Source: Asterionellopsis glacialis (Eukaryota; Bacillariophyta; Plagiogrammaphyceae; Rhaphoneidales; Asterionellopsidaceae). From it: a DNA stretch of 16,377 bases. The notes below the pieces were generated by a model that worked only from the letters and a program-made list of their open reading frames with translations, made no database searches and was not told the DNA's origin. The stretch lies in NCBI GenBank assembly GCA_014885115.2, contig WKLE02002994.1:2510-18886 (forward strand). The letters are read 5' to 3'. Positions 7,936-16,377 of this stretch are shown in pieces (the stretch's first letter is position 1; every line of letters begins with the position of its first letter). Made by a program: the position numbers and the translations under genes.

Positions 7936-8022
7936 GTACAAAGGCCTATAACGTATATGGTACCTGGTACAAGTACTTGACAGCAGAAACAGTACAAAGG
8001 CCTATGACGTATATGGTATTGG
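7936..8022 (+). repeat. Direct repeat within the GTACC cluster, period 56
   Basis: gtacaaaggcctataacgta at 7936 recurs as gtacaaaggcctatgacgta at 7992. Both run on into tatggta and then a tgg word. One copy carries the full GGTACCTGGTAC (7959-7970); in the other it has decayed to ggtattgg. Confidence 0.8.
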
Positions 8023-8630
8023 ATAGAAGTAAAAAATATTTCTGCACGCTCCTACCATTTACCTGGAAAGGCGGTACAAATTCATGGATTTCAAGACATT
8101 TTCATACCAAGTACTCACGGCTTCAAAGCTAACCTGTCAAAAGTAGCTGTACCTGGTACAGTACCAGTTACCAGCAGGTAGACTACCTGATTGTCAGAAT
8201 TTCTCATTCTTCTACAGGTACTGTACTAACGAGTTCTTAAAATTCATAAATACCGTATGTACTGCCAGGTAGATTTTTACCTCCTTGACGGTACTGTACC
8301 AGGAGCAGTTGATACTAAGTGACTACCTGCTATCTGGTCCCGCAGGGAATTACCAGGTACAGGTGCCCTCCTGGTACAGTACCATACCATTTACATGGTA
8401 CATTATGTTGAGTACCAGGTATAGTAGACTATGTAAAAGCAGTTCTACCAGGTACTTGATCTTCAATAATTTTCATATTATTTTCGGAGAATACCTGAAG
8501 CCCACGTAGTTCTTATTTAGGCCTTACACTTGCTCGGTTCTTTCAAATAAGAGAGAGAATATCATCTGATTCTTATTTTTGAAACTTGTCCATCTGTCAA
8601 AGAAAAATTGTCTAGAGATAGGTCTGTATT

Positions 8631-8824
8631 TAATACGAATTGCAGAACACTTGACACAAAAGCGCCGATATCTATTAGCCCAGTTTATGCCATGACAAGT
8701 AGAATCCTACATCACTCTGCCAAGGATTGAGTGATGTCGGATTCTACCTGGTACGTTTCGTGGTACAAACTGGGCTATTAGATATCGGCACTTTTCGGTC
8801 AATCATTGTTCTGATATTCGTAGT
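8631..8824. repeat. Foldback element with ~85-95-base inverted arms
   Basis: Left arm 8631-8717 and right arm 8729-8824 are inverted copies around an 11-base loop (8718-8728). The best block, aaaagcgccgatatctatta from 8658, pairs with 8767-8795 at about 27 of 29 positions. The inner parts tagaatcctacatcactc and gagtgatgtcggattcta pair at all but one position. The right arm contains a GTACC motif pair (8746-8766) where the left arm has a shortened, diverged text. No coding potential is seen. It could be a MITE-like or Foldback element, or a source of a long hairpin transcript. Confidence 0.8.
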
Positions 8825-9001
8825 ATCTACCAGGTAGAGTCCCACAGCCAGGCCAGAGGCGACTACCTGTACAGGTACTTAGATTTATCCCCTTTACCTG
8901 GTATTTGGATGAGGCGAAGTGTCGAAGTCTTTTTACTTCAACATGTTTGTATTCGAGTTCTTTCGTGTTCTTTCTACCCCTTAGTTCGATCTTTATTAAT
9001 T

Positions 9002-9267
9002 AAGAACTACGCAAGGGTACCTGAGTTCAGATGCTGTCAAGTTTGGTCGCGATACCAAAAATGGAGCATGGAGCAGCTCTATGACTGCATGGTACAGAAA
9101 AGTCAAAGACTGAATACCAGGTAAGACCAACTCAAGAGCTACGCAAACGGTACCTGAGTTCAGATTCTGTTAAGTAGTTTGGCCGATACCAAAAATGGGC
9201 ACCTCTATGACTGCATGGTACAGAGACGTCTATGACCGCATGGTACAGAAAAGTCAAAGACTGCATG
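9002..9267 (+). repeat. 132-bp tandem duplication with a nested 25-bp repeat
   Basis: The segment starting aagaactacgcaagggtacc at 9002 recurs at 9134 (aagagctacgcaaacggtacc). Both copies pass through ctgagttcagat, gataccaaaaatgg, gactgcatggtacag and aaaagtcaaagactg. In the second copy a 25-base unit is itself doubled at 9205-9229 and 9230-9254 (ctatgac(t/c)gcatggtacag). The copies differ at scattered sites and by small gaps. The short frame 8909-9124 covers part of it and is not credited as a gene. Confidence 0.85.
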
Positions 9268-9560
9268 TGTACTTCGGATTCTGCCTACTCAGCTTCAGAC
9301 CACGATTAAAAAAACCAAAGAAAGTAACATTTACTCCGATATGACCTACTGGTACATGTTTAAGGCATCATGTATCTGTACAAATACGTATCACGGAGGT
9401 ACTGCACGTACCATGTACTGTAACTGGTACAGGTCCTATCACGGAGTTGACCTGGTACAAATTACCGGGACTTACTAATTTCGGAGTATCAACGGACCAG
9501 GAGTGCCAGAGAAGGCTTTAGGAACGTACCTGTACCAGATGTACGGTAGGACTCCTAATT

Positions 9561-10130
9561 TTAATTATTAGTACATCCTTCTCTTCCCACCAAAAATCAA
9601 GTTTTCATCAAAGCGATCAAGAGAACGCAATGATCCTGTTTTCTTATATATAGAAAATGTGCACCATACATTCTATGTGTACCCATGGATCCAAATAAAG
9701 AGCATGTATCACAAATTTGAATGAGATTCGTTTAGAGGCTTTCCTTGCGATCACTTCGTGATTACATCATATTCATGGTATCTGCACTGCTCCTTTCGAA
9801 ATTTTACACGGTGATGGTTGCAGGTATGTTCACAAATTTCTTTCCAGAAATGAAAAGCAAGGTATGAATCATATGGGTGCAGAAGTGTTTCTCCTATCTG
9901 ATTGAACCATTTCTACAAATTGTCAAAAAGTATTTCTGGAGTATGCAAATTTGGAATACTTTACTTCATAACTACTTCGTGCCGATTTATAAACTCCGAA
10001 AGGAACTATTGGAGGAAAAAATATGCAGTAAGCGTTTTCCCTCTCATGTCAAATTATATTCCCAATTGTATTCAAAAGATACTACTAGTTACTTGAAAAA
10101 TTGAACTCAGGTGCATTATTTGTTGAATGT
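9561..10130. other. No gene recognised
   Basis: A/T-rich intergenic sequence. Two overlapping frames (9877-10104 and 9902-10096) show no known motif and a composition that matches the non-coding surroundings. No tRNA-like or snRNA-like core was found. Confidence 0.5.
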
Positions 10131-10133
10131 TCC

Positions 10134-10268
10134 GTGAAATATATTGTAAATTTCATCGGAAGTTAAGTCGATCCTGTGAAATTCACCAAAAACCTATTAT
10201 GGTGAAATATATTGTAAATTTCATCGGAAGTTAAGTCGATCCTGTGAAATTCACCGAAAACCTATTAG
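10134..10268 (+). repeat. 68-bp tandem duplication
   Basis: gtgaaatatattgtaaattt at 10134 begins a 68-base unit repeated at 10202 with a single clear substitution (caccaaaaa versus caccgaaaa) apart from the trailing edge. Each unit contains the short palindrome gtgaaattcac, and words such as tgaaat/atttca allow folding. The near identity points to a recent event. Confidence 0.92.
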
Positions 10269-10731
10269 GGAAAAAAAATAATCCCAATTCCCTGTAGACT
10301 TGGTGCGATTATTTGAAAGTTCAGAGCAACTGGTGTTGCAGACAGACCAGGACTTGCACTTTAATGGGTGCCAAATGCAGATGACATTAAGTACGGATAA
10401 TTCTAATAAAGGTCAACGTTTTATTTAAAAAACTAATCGATTGTTGTTACGTTATTAAGAGCGGGTGTCCTGTATATTTTCAGCGTAATTTGGAGGGTAC
10501 CTGTTGCTCCTGTTATTTTTACGTCACAATCAACAGTGTTTCGCTTTTATTTGGTTTCCAAGAAATATTGCTTCAAAACTTAATTCTCGTTTGCTCAATT
10601 TTTTATCCGTGTCTGAATGTTCGCTAATACGCTCATCCATATGACACCACCAATTCTATCCATGACATACATTCTACATAAGCCAAGGAACTTATTTGCT
10701 GTCGACAGATCAAAAAAGAATTCGTGTTTTT

Positions 10732-10999
10732 GGTGAGGACGCATTTTCTTCTCGTGATTGTTAAATTAACACTGTCAGCGGAAGAATCTATGCCGTTTAT
10801 CTGCTCTCTAAACATCATCATACATTATTGCTGTCGTACCAAAACAGTTTTACAAATATTATTTTGGTGAGGACATATTTTGTACTCTGTGTTGTCAAGT
10901 TAACCATGTCAACGGAAACACCTATGTCGTTTATCTGCTATCGAAACAACGGCGTAAATTATTGATATCCTACCAACACCGTTTTACAATTATTATTGT
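10732..10999 (+). repeat. Diverged ~134-bp tandem duplication
   Basis: Copy 1 begins ggtgaggacgcattttctt at 10732 and copy 2 ggtgaggacatattttgta at 10866. They share, in order, gtgaggac, tgtca-x-cggaa, a ccgtttatctgct / tcgtttatctgct block, aaattattg-like words, taccaa and gttttacaa. Identity is clearly lower than in the 68-bp pair, so this duplication is older. No protein similarity is seen in any frame. Confidence 0.75.
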
Positions 11000-11227
11000 T
11001 GACATATTGGATGAGGGTATCTTGCATGTCATACCATTAGCATAGAAACTGATTCATCTACAGATGATGACAGTTCCTTTTACCGGTGGACTAGGACTAA
11101 ATGTAGAAACAAACGGAATACTGTATTGGTACCAATGGAAATACGATGAAAATTTTCAATAGAAGCATTAAATTGTTTTACACATTATATCACACTACTT
11201 GTTCTCATTCTGGAGAAATTGTTTTGG

Positions 11228-11375
11228 GTATTTGTATTACCAGTTAGTACACGTGCCAGTTAGCGGTACCGTAGTACATAGGTCCTATGAGTACCAGTTC
11301 CTGGTACCTGGTATACCTGGTACTGGTACAAGGTATAATAAATCGTCAGTGATCTTCGTAAGGTACCTACCTGTA
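11228..11375. repeat. Second GTACC-word cluster with a 39-base palindrome
   Basis: This region repeats the motif of the 7.7-9.5 kb cluster: ACCTGG at 11306 and 11315, plus GGTACC, GGTAC and GTACC half-sites from 11262 to 11366. 11291-11329 is an imperfect palindrome opening with gtaccag and closing with ctggtac. It lies about 700 bp upstream of the serine protease gene. The frame 11199-11411 through it is Tyr/Val/Pro-rich only because of the repeat and is not credited as a gene. Confidence 0.75.
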
Positions 11376-11399
11376 AAGGTACTCAAGACACAAGCAGAG

Positions 11400-12066
11400 G
11401 AGAGATTTTGATCATATCAACTTAGTCATTCCTTAATCAAATGTAACATAATAACATCGCTCAACGGCTGGAACAGGAATCAAGTTTCCACTATCAATTA
11501 TAACGTCTTTTTAACATCTTGTGTACTTAGCATTTCGTACCATAAATTCTTTTTGACAAAAAGAAAAGGTATTTAACCAGCTCATTGAAGTATTCTTCGG
11601 GGTAACGGAAAATTAAACAAAATTTTACAATACAAAATGGCATTTCACACTTTACACGTATCACTGTCAGCGTTCAGAAACAGCTTTCTAGATAAAAATG
11701 ACCAAATAACGAATTATTAACTCTCAGAACTCTATACTAACTGACAAAAATCGTAACGAAATGTCTTCCTGTATTAAAATGAAGATGACCTCGCCGAGTC
11801 TCCTTCGCAGTCTTGTAATCAGAAAAGGCTTGACAGCTCCGGCGTATTCTTTACAGTCTCACTGATCTACAATTTTTTGATATAATATATTCAAACGAGT
11901 TCAAGAAAGCCATCAGAGGGCTTCTTTTGAGAAATTCTCATTTCCAAAGTTCAAGTGACAAAAACGATCATCAACCCATACTTTTTACCTTCGATAACAG
12001 TTCTCATTTTATTACAAAACTCCCACATTAGCGACCCCTTCGAGAAAAAACATACAGAGACACACA
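11400..12066 (+). promoter_or_regulatory. Intergenic region upstream of the serine protease gene
   Basis: About 660 bases with normal CpG content that must hold the protease promoter. An A/T-rich block (gatataatatattc near 11879) lies 180 bases before the start codon, but no convincing TATA-plus-initiator arrangement is visible. Apart from the doubtful 34-codon ORF there is no gene. Confidence 0.35.
11761..11865 (+). CDS. Small 34-codon ORF with presequence-like composition, doubtful
   Basis: ATG at 11761 to TGA at 11863-11865 encodes a short peptide with five Lys/Arg, no acidic residue and many Ser/Leu, ending near LVIRKGLTAPAYSLQSH. That composition resembles a mitochondrial targeting presequence. 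It could be a first exon whose continuation is lost, a small protein, or chance. No splice donor and downstream coding exon could be confirmed. It lies about 200 bp upstream of the protease gene. Confidence 0.2.
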   Translation: MSSCIKMKMTSPSLLRSLVIRKGLTAPAYSLQSH

Positions 12067-13161
12067 ATGGCAGTATTTCAAATACAACTCTCATTTGCTC
12101 TTCTTCCATTCTTTCTTCTTGTTGTGTCGCCGATCTCTGGATTGCGCCACGAGAGAGCTCTTGATCTAATTCGTGATCCACGAATTGTAAATGGAGTTAG
12201 AGTTCAAGATCAAGAAGAATATCCTTTCTTTGTGCGACTTCGAGTGGCTGGTAAAGCAAACAAGCTCCACTGTGGAGGATCTCTCATCGGACCCGATGTG
12301 GTCTTGTCTGCGGCGCATTGCTACAGAGATGATCTCGTTGTAGGTATTAATGCGTATTATTTGAACAAGGATAACGTAGCTGACTCATCCGAAATCGAAA
12401 GGTCGGTCCGAAGCATAGTACGTCATCCTGACTACGATTCTACAACGTTTGAACATGACTTCATGCTAATCTTTTTGGATGAAGAAGTGCAAGGAGTGCC
12501 ACCTATTAAATTGAATCAAAATCTGGATATCCCAAAAACTGGAGCAGAAGTAAAATCAGTTGGCCTTGGTTCTACAAGTGCACTTTATTACGCTCCCGCT
12601 GATTATTTACAAGAAGTGAGTCTTACTACTCTAAGCAACGATTTCTGCAACCATTATCAGAGATATGGTGGCTTAGTGGTGGACCCCATCATGTTTTGCG
12701 CCGGTTTTCATCAGAGCCATAATACTAGACCGCGAGACAGTTGCTATGGCGACTCTGGTGGCCCTCTACTCTACTATGACGAGACCAGCAATGTTTACAT
12801 CCAAGCAGGAGTTGTGTCCTGGGGTGTAGGATGTGCGGAACAAAATTATCCAGGCGTTTATGCAAATGTGGCCGCAGAGTACGACTGGATTGAGAGAATT
12901 AGTTGCGACTACAGTAACAGTTCATCTGGGGGGCATCTACAGTGCCATGAAGACATTTATAGAGACAAAGTTCCAACACAATCACAGACGGAAAGTTTTA
13001 CACAAGTTCAAGATACCTTGAATTCTCACGGATCCAGAAGTAGAAGACGTAATATCCCAACTAACAGTGGTACCTCTGCTGATAGACAAAATCGTTTTCG
13101 TTCTGGTAGAAATAATTCAAACTCATCGGACAAAAAAGAACAATCACATCTGATAAATTGA
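12067..13161 (+). CDS. Secreted trypsin-like serine protease (S1 family) with hydrophilic C-terminal tail
   Basis: This endopeptidase is predicted to cut after Lys or Arg outside the cell or in the secretory pathway. Residues 1-25 form a signal peptide (hydrophobic 8-23). A short propeptide ends at Arg39, and the mature domain would begin IVNG at 40. The catalytic triad is His84 (SAAHC), Asp131 (EHDFML) and Ser230 (GDSGGP). Asp224, six residues before the Ser, is the S1-pocket residue of trypsins, and SWG (251-253) lines the pocket. Cys pairs expected from the family are 69-85, 194-211 and 226-256. The domain ends near residue 280. Residues 281-364 are an extra Ser/Asn/Gln/Arg-rich tail with a basic RSRRR patch and no membrane segment. 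The gene is a single exon of normal CpG content. The ATG lies in a good context (cacacaatggc). It is convergent with the LRR gene. Confidence 0.92.
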   Translation: MAVFQIQLSFALLPFFLLVVSPISGLRHERALDLIRDPRIVNGVRVQDQEEYPFFVRLRVAGKANKLHCGGSLIGPDVVLSAAHCYRDDLVVGINAYYLNKDNVADSSEIERSVRSIVRHPDYDSTTFEHDFMLIFLDEEVQGVPPIKLNQNLDIPKTGAEVKSVGLGSTSALYYAPADYLQEVSLTTLSNDFCNHYQRYGGLVVDPIMFCAGFHQSHNTRPRDSCYGDSGGPLLYYDETSNVYIQAGVVSWGVGCAEQNYPGVYANVAAEYDWIERISCDYSNSSSGGHLQCHEDIYRDKVPTQSQTESFTQVQDTLNSHGSRSRRRNIPTNSGTSADRQNRFRSGRNNSNSSDKKEQSHLIN

Positions 13162-13797
13162 GGGGTTTGGGATTTCACATGATTACTAGGTCCAACAAAA
13201 ACTTCCGAAATGTATAAACACTGTAAATTTATTATTTGAATTCGAACACTCGTCATGACCGTATTGGCTTTGAGAAACTTGCTATTTTAAAAAATCTTAA
13301 TATATATTCTAGATCATTTGAAAAATAAATTAATTGCTTTTTTACAATTTCTGATTACTTTTTACATACACAGTACTATCTCTTACTAATTGAATACTTT
13401 ATGAAATAATCATAGCCAGAGCTACTTTCCTGCCGTTTGGTACGAGTCTTTCCTGTTGGTATTGCGGACACGTGTAGGGAGAAAAAGTGAAGTTGGTATT
13501 TGGACTGGGTGCACTAGAATGTGTTGAGGCTAAAGAGGCTCCTAGAGGTCTATTTATATAATGAATTGTCTGCAGGTTGACAGTTCGATCTCTAATGCTG
13601 GTTGCATCTGAAATTTCTTTGTTTGTTCAGTACTGACCGGCTAGTAGTATTTTAAAATATCAGGTGAAAGCAGCGCTGCGGTGCTGCGGGCGGGAAAAAC
13701 GTAAGCGAGTAACCAAGTTACAGTGATGAGCAAAGTTGTTGACGCTAAATTTGACAAACTAGTACCTGGTTCTATATTCTAACTAGCTGATTAATGA
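13162..13797. other. Convergent intergenic region, 3' ends of both genes
   Basis: It holds the 3' untranslated regions of the protease (plus) and the LRR gene (minus). Candidate plus-strand poly(A) signals include aataaa at 13324. A short GC-rich patch (agcagcgctgcggtgctgcgg near 13670) contains the palindrome gcagcgctgc. One copy of the GTACCTGGT word lies at 13762-13770. No other gene is seen. Confidence 0.55.
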
Positions 13798-16377
13798 TCA
13801 TGCTGAATCTGCATCCATACAAGCTGTACAACAGTCACAAATGACCTCCGGCGGGTCACCACCACAATCTACCTCAAAAGCCACAAGTTCGTGTAGTTCC
13901 GTCAGGGCACATATTGTGCTTGAGACGCTACCGGTGAGCTCGTTGTAGCCTAAATAGAGTTCCACTGTGTTCAGGTTTCAAGGATTTTATGAGTGGAAAG
14001 ATCAAAGGGAAAAATGCAGGAATACAAAAAAATTACTGAAAACTCACTAAGTGATGTGGCTTCGCCGATTTCTGGGGGGATCGTTCCCGTGAAAAAGTTA
14101 CTGTCAAGTTCCATTTTCTCTAGTAAAGTCATTTTTCCGATTTCCATCGGTATGTCACCATTGAAACGATTTACATATAGCTCTAAATAAATAAGATCTG
14201 TGAGTAGGCCCAACTCAGTGGGGAGCGGACCTGTGAGAAGATTGTACCCACAAGCTAGTTCTGTCAGCTTCGTAAGGAGCCCAATCTCGGTTGGTATTGT
14301 ACCTGTAAAATCGTTGTCATCGAGCTCAAGACTGGTTATATTTCCAAAGGGACCAATCAAGACATCCAATGAACCTGACAAATAGTTACCATAAATATTG
14401 ATCATTTCAAGGCTTTTCAGATTAGCGAGCTCTGTTGGAACTAGTCCACTTAGGCTGTTGCTTGCCATTTCTAACCATTCTAAATTCGTCAACAGGCCTA
14501 TTTCTGTGGGAATCATGCCTTCCAGTGCAGCATTGCCCACTGATAAAGTGGCCAAGCTGGACATGAACCCAAATTCTGTTGGAATGATATTTGTTAAATC
14601 ATTGTAGCCAACGTAAAGCTCGATTAGGTTTGTCAGAAGTCCGAACTCACTTGGTATTGTCCCCGTTAGTGTATTTCCGTCGATAAACAATGTTTCCAGC
14701 CCAGTTAGTAAGGCAAGCTCAGATGGGATTGTCCCGTTAAAAGAGTTAAGCCCCAATCTCAGAAGAGCTTAATTGCCAACATTAGTTGAAGAGCAATGAA
14801 GGTGAGAATAAACGCCGAAGGCATTGAGAATAATAAATAGGTATTCACTCTATCTTCCTAGCTCTTTACTCACCTAGATTGTCTAGCGCTGATAGCTCCG
14901 CTGGAATTTCTCCCGACAAGTCGTTGTCTTCCATGTTCAACTCGACTGTTGAAGAGGTAAGAAGAAGAATAAAATTTGAGGATCTCAAAGTAGACGTATT
15001 CAGTATCTTTCTTTTTGGTGTTGGACTCACCTAAAGCCGCCAATAAACCGAACTCAACCGGTATCACCCCGAAATATCCACTGTATTTGAGGTAGAAGTT
15101 CTCTAAAAAAGGAGAAGGACAACAAATGAGGCTAAGATGTAATGCTTTCAGAACGAATAGAAGTAGCCGAATCTTACCGAGGGAAGGCATGTTCATTGAT
15201 TTGGGGAGAGAACTCGAAAATTGATTGGCCGAGAGAATCAAACTATCTACAGAATTAAAAAATGAAATTCAAAAGTTAGTCCGCTTTTTCTGGGTTGGAA
15301 AAGCTTCAAGTTCACCACAACTTACTAATTGACTGCAGCTGAAACACGCTATCTGGAAGACTTGTAAAGGCATTATAACTAAAGTCGAGTACTTCTGTGA
15401 AGCGGTATAAGATACAGTATTGTCATATCAGAAAAAAAATTTGCATTCTAAAATTCTAATTCTTTGACTTACCGAGTTTTTGTAGTTCACCGTCACCAAA
15501 GATATCAGGAATGCCTCCATCGAAGCCGTTATAGTAAAGGTCTAAATATGCTGAGAAAACAAAACATGAAATAGAAGTGAAAAATAATGAGAATCCACAA
15601 AGCATGGATATATTTTGAACTTTGTTATGAAATGCTCACCTAAATTTGTAAGGGCTCCGATCTGAGGTGGAAAAAATCCGCCTTGAGCATTTAGATATAA
15701 TTCCAATATCTCAAGTTTCGTCAATTCGCCAATTTCGGTCGGAATACTTCCATAAAACAAATTGTCTCCGGTGCTCAGACGAGATAAATTTCTCATTTTT
15801 CCAATTTCTGTTGGAACCTGCCCTGTTAAAAGATTCGATGACAAGATGAGATCCTTTAAACTTTCAAGTTCGCCGATCTGAGTTACGAGCTCGCCTCTCA
15901 AATAATTCCGGAACAAGTCCAGTATCGACATGTTGGTCAGAGCACGAATCTCGCTTGGTATATTACCATCAAGATTGTTTTCGACAAGAACGAGACTTTC
16001 GACTTGCTGGTTATCATCACAAGTTATTCCAAACCAATTACAGACTGGCTCTGTACTTGACCATCCGCTAGATTCGTCCCAGTCATCCCCAGTTGTTGCG
16101 TGGTAGAAAGTCTTCAATGCATATGTTTGGAGAATCTCTCCTTGATCCGATGGATCGTTTGGGTCAAGATTTGAGCTTTCCAACTCCTTAAGGGCTAGGT
16201 ATTGAGGTGTCCCAATGTCAAATGAATCGCTGTCTGTAAGAGATGCGATCAAAAAATCTTTCATTGAAGATGATCCTGCCGTCGGGGTTGTAGCAACAGG
16301 TGCAGGCGTTATTGGTGCTATGGTTGGATCTGGTGTTACAGGAGCCGATGTGGTGGGAGAATTGTCCACTGGTGCAG
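13798..16377 (-). CDS. Leucine-rich-repeat protein, 3' portion, eight exons in window (5' end outside)
   Basis: I join exons 16377-15640, 15550-15473, 15394-15326, 15246-15178, 15102-15031, 14945-14874, 14767-14048 and 13964-13798 (TGA). In order the product shows a Pro/Thr/Ala-rich linker, an acidic spacer, an LRR N-terminal cap (TGDDWDESSGW then VCNWFGITC) and about 21 repeats of 24 residues with the L-x-x-N-x-L-x-G-x-IP-x-EIG consensus. It ends in a Cys-rich cap (VDCGG, CDCCTAC). All seven introns (75-106 bp) are phase 1 and start after the same repeat position. Donors are GTGAG or GTAAG; acceptors are AG, though intron 6 uses TTAAG. Five exons encode one repeat each, and exon 7 is 720 nt, ten repeats. 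The apparent start at 16369 is GTG (Val) in a frame that continues off the window, so the N-terminus is missing. No kinase or membrane segment is seen. A surface or secreted binding role is inferred from the family; the ligand is unknown. Confidence 0.88.

Larger units (their letters stand above)
7700..9560. repeat. Dense cluster of the near-palindromic word GTACC(A/T)GGTAC
   Basis: ACCTGG or its complement CCAGGT occurs by eye at 7709, 7807, 7820, 7841, 7962, 8061, 8151, 8265, 8353, 8415, 8448, 8746, 8830, 8896, 9117 and 9450. Most sit within the longer GTACCTGGTA or TACCAGGTAC. That is 16 in 1.75 kb, where about one would be expected by chance. The rest of the window has few copies (for example 3930, 6614 and 13764) outside a second cluster at 11228-11375. 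Both orientations are used and spacing is irregular (about 10 to 300 bases). Many extra GGTAC and GTACC half-sites lie between. The words do not form an open frame or a regular satellite. Confidence 0.85.

Noticed and set aside
7602..7980. Overlapping plus and minus frames rich in Tyr/Val/Pro
   Set aside because: They are open because of the GTACC-type repeat words, which avoid stops in some frames; no protein family fits.
8909..9124. Plus-strand 71-codon frame
   Set aside because: It crosses into the 132-bp tandem duplication, and the second copy does not keep the frame.
7700..9560. CRISPR array
   Set aside because: The repeated word is 9-12 bases, in both orientations and irregularly spaced, in a eukaryotic context; there are no equal repeats and spacers.
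11951..12181. Minus-strand 76-codon frame at the protease start
   Set aside because: It is antisense to the clear signal-peptide end of the protease gene.
13993..14607. Plus-strand frames opposite the LRR exon (13993-14190, 14200-14385, 14398-14607)
   Set aside because: They are mirror frames of the regular 72-nt LRR repeats on the minus strand.
16367..16369. Start codon of the LRR protein at 16369
   Set aside because: The codon is GTG (Val) within a Pro/Thr/Ala-rich linker whose frame continues to the window end, so the true start is outside.
1..16377. tRNA or rRNA genes
   Set aside because: No stretch with a tRNA B-box (GTTCGANTC type) in a cloverleaf context and no rRNA core sequence was recognised on either strand.

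Overview
The window looks like nuclear DNA of a diatom, or a close stramenopile relative. Three things suggest this: a minus-strand protein of 24-residue leucine-rich repeats ending in the Cys-rich cap common in diatom LRR proteins; short GT-AG introns of 75-106 bp; and a mix of tyrosine-recombinase and Ty3/gypsy relics. Nothing bacterial is seen. Only two intact genes are recognisable, both in the last 4.4 kb.

Layout. 1-~310 is a flank with normal CpG content and no gene. ~320-~7200 is a decayed transposable-element island strongly depleted in CpG. It holds a minus-strand tyrosine-recombinase relic (~690-1553), an unidentified fragment (394-636), and a plus-strand Ty3/gypsy relic (~2400-5150). 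That relic keeps Gag, protease, a stub of RT and integrase, but RT and RNase H are missing. A ~240-bp CpG-containing insert (~4711-4951) interrupts its integrase. An LTR-like block follows (~5700-6137), then gene-poor DNA with inverted repeats.

~7680-9560 is non-coding DNA packed with the near-palindromic word GTACC(A/T)GGTAC on both strands, several tandem duplications and a ~194-bp foldback. A smaller cluster of the same word lies at 11228-11375. Between the clusters are a 68-bp tandem duplication and an older 134-bp one.

12067-13161 is an intact, intronless, secreted trypsin-like serine protease on the plus strand with an unusual hydrophilic tail. 13798-16377 is the 3' part of a multi-exon LRR gene on the minus strand. 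I join eight exons; every intron is phase 1 and lies at the same point of the repeat. The two genes converge across ~640 bp. Both products look extracellular, but nothing in the sequence shows that they act together.

All counts and alignments were made by eye.
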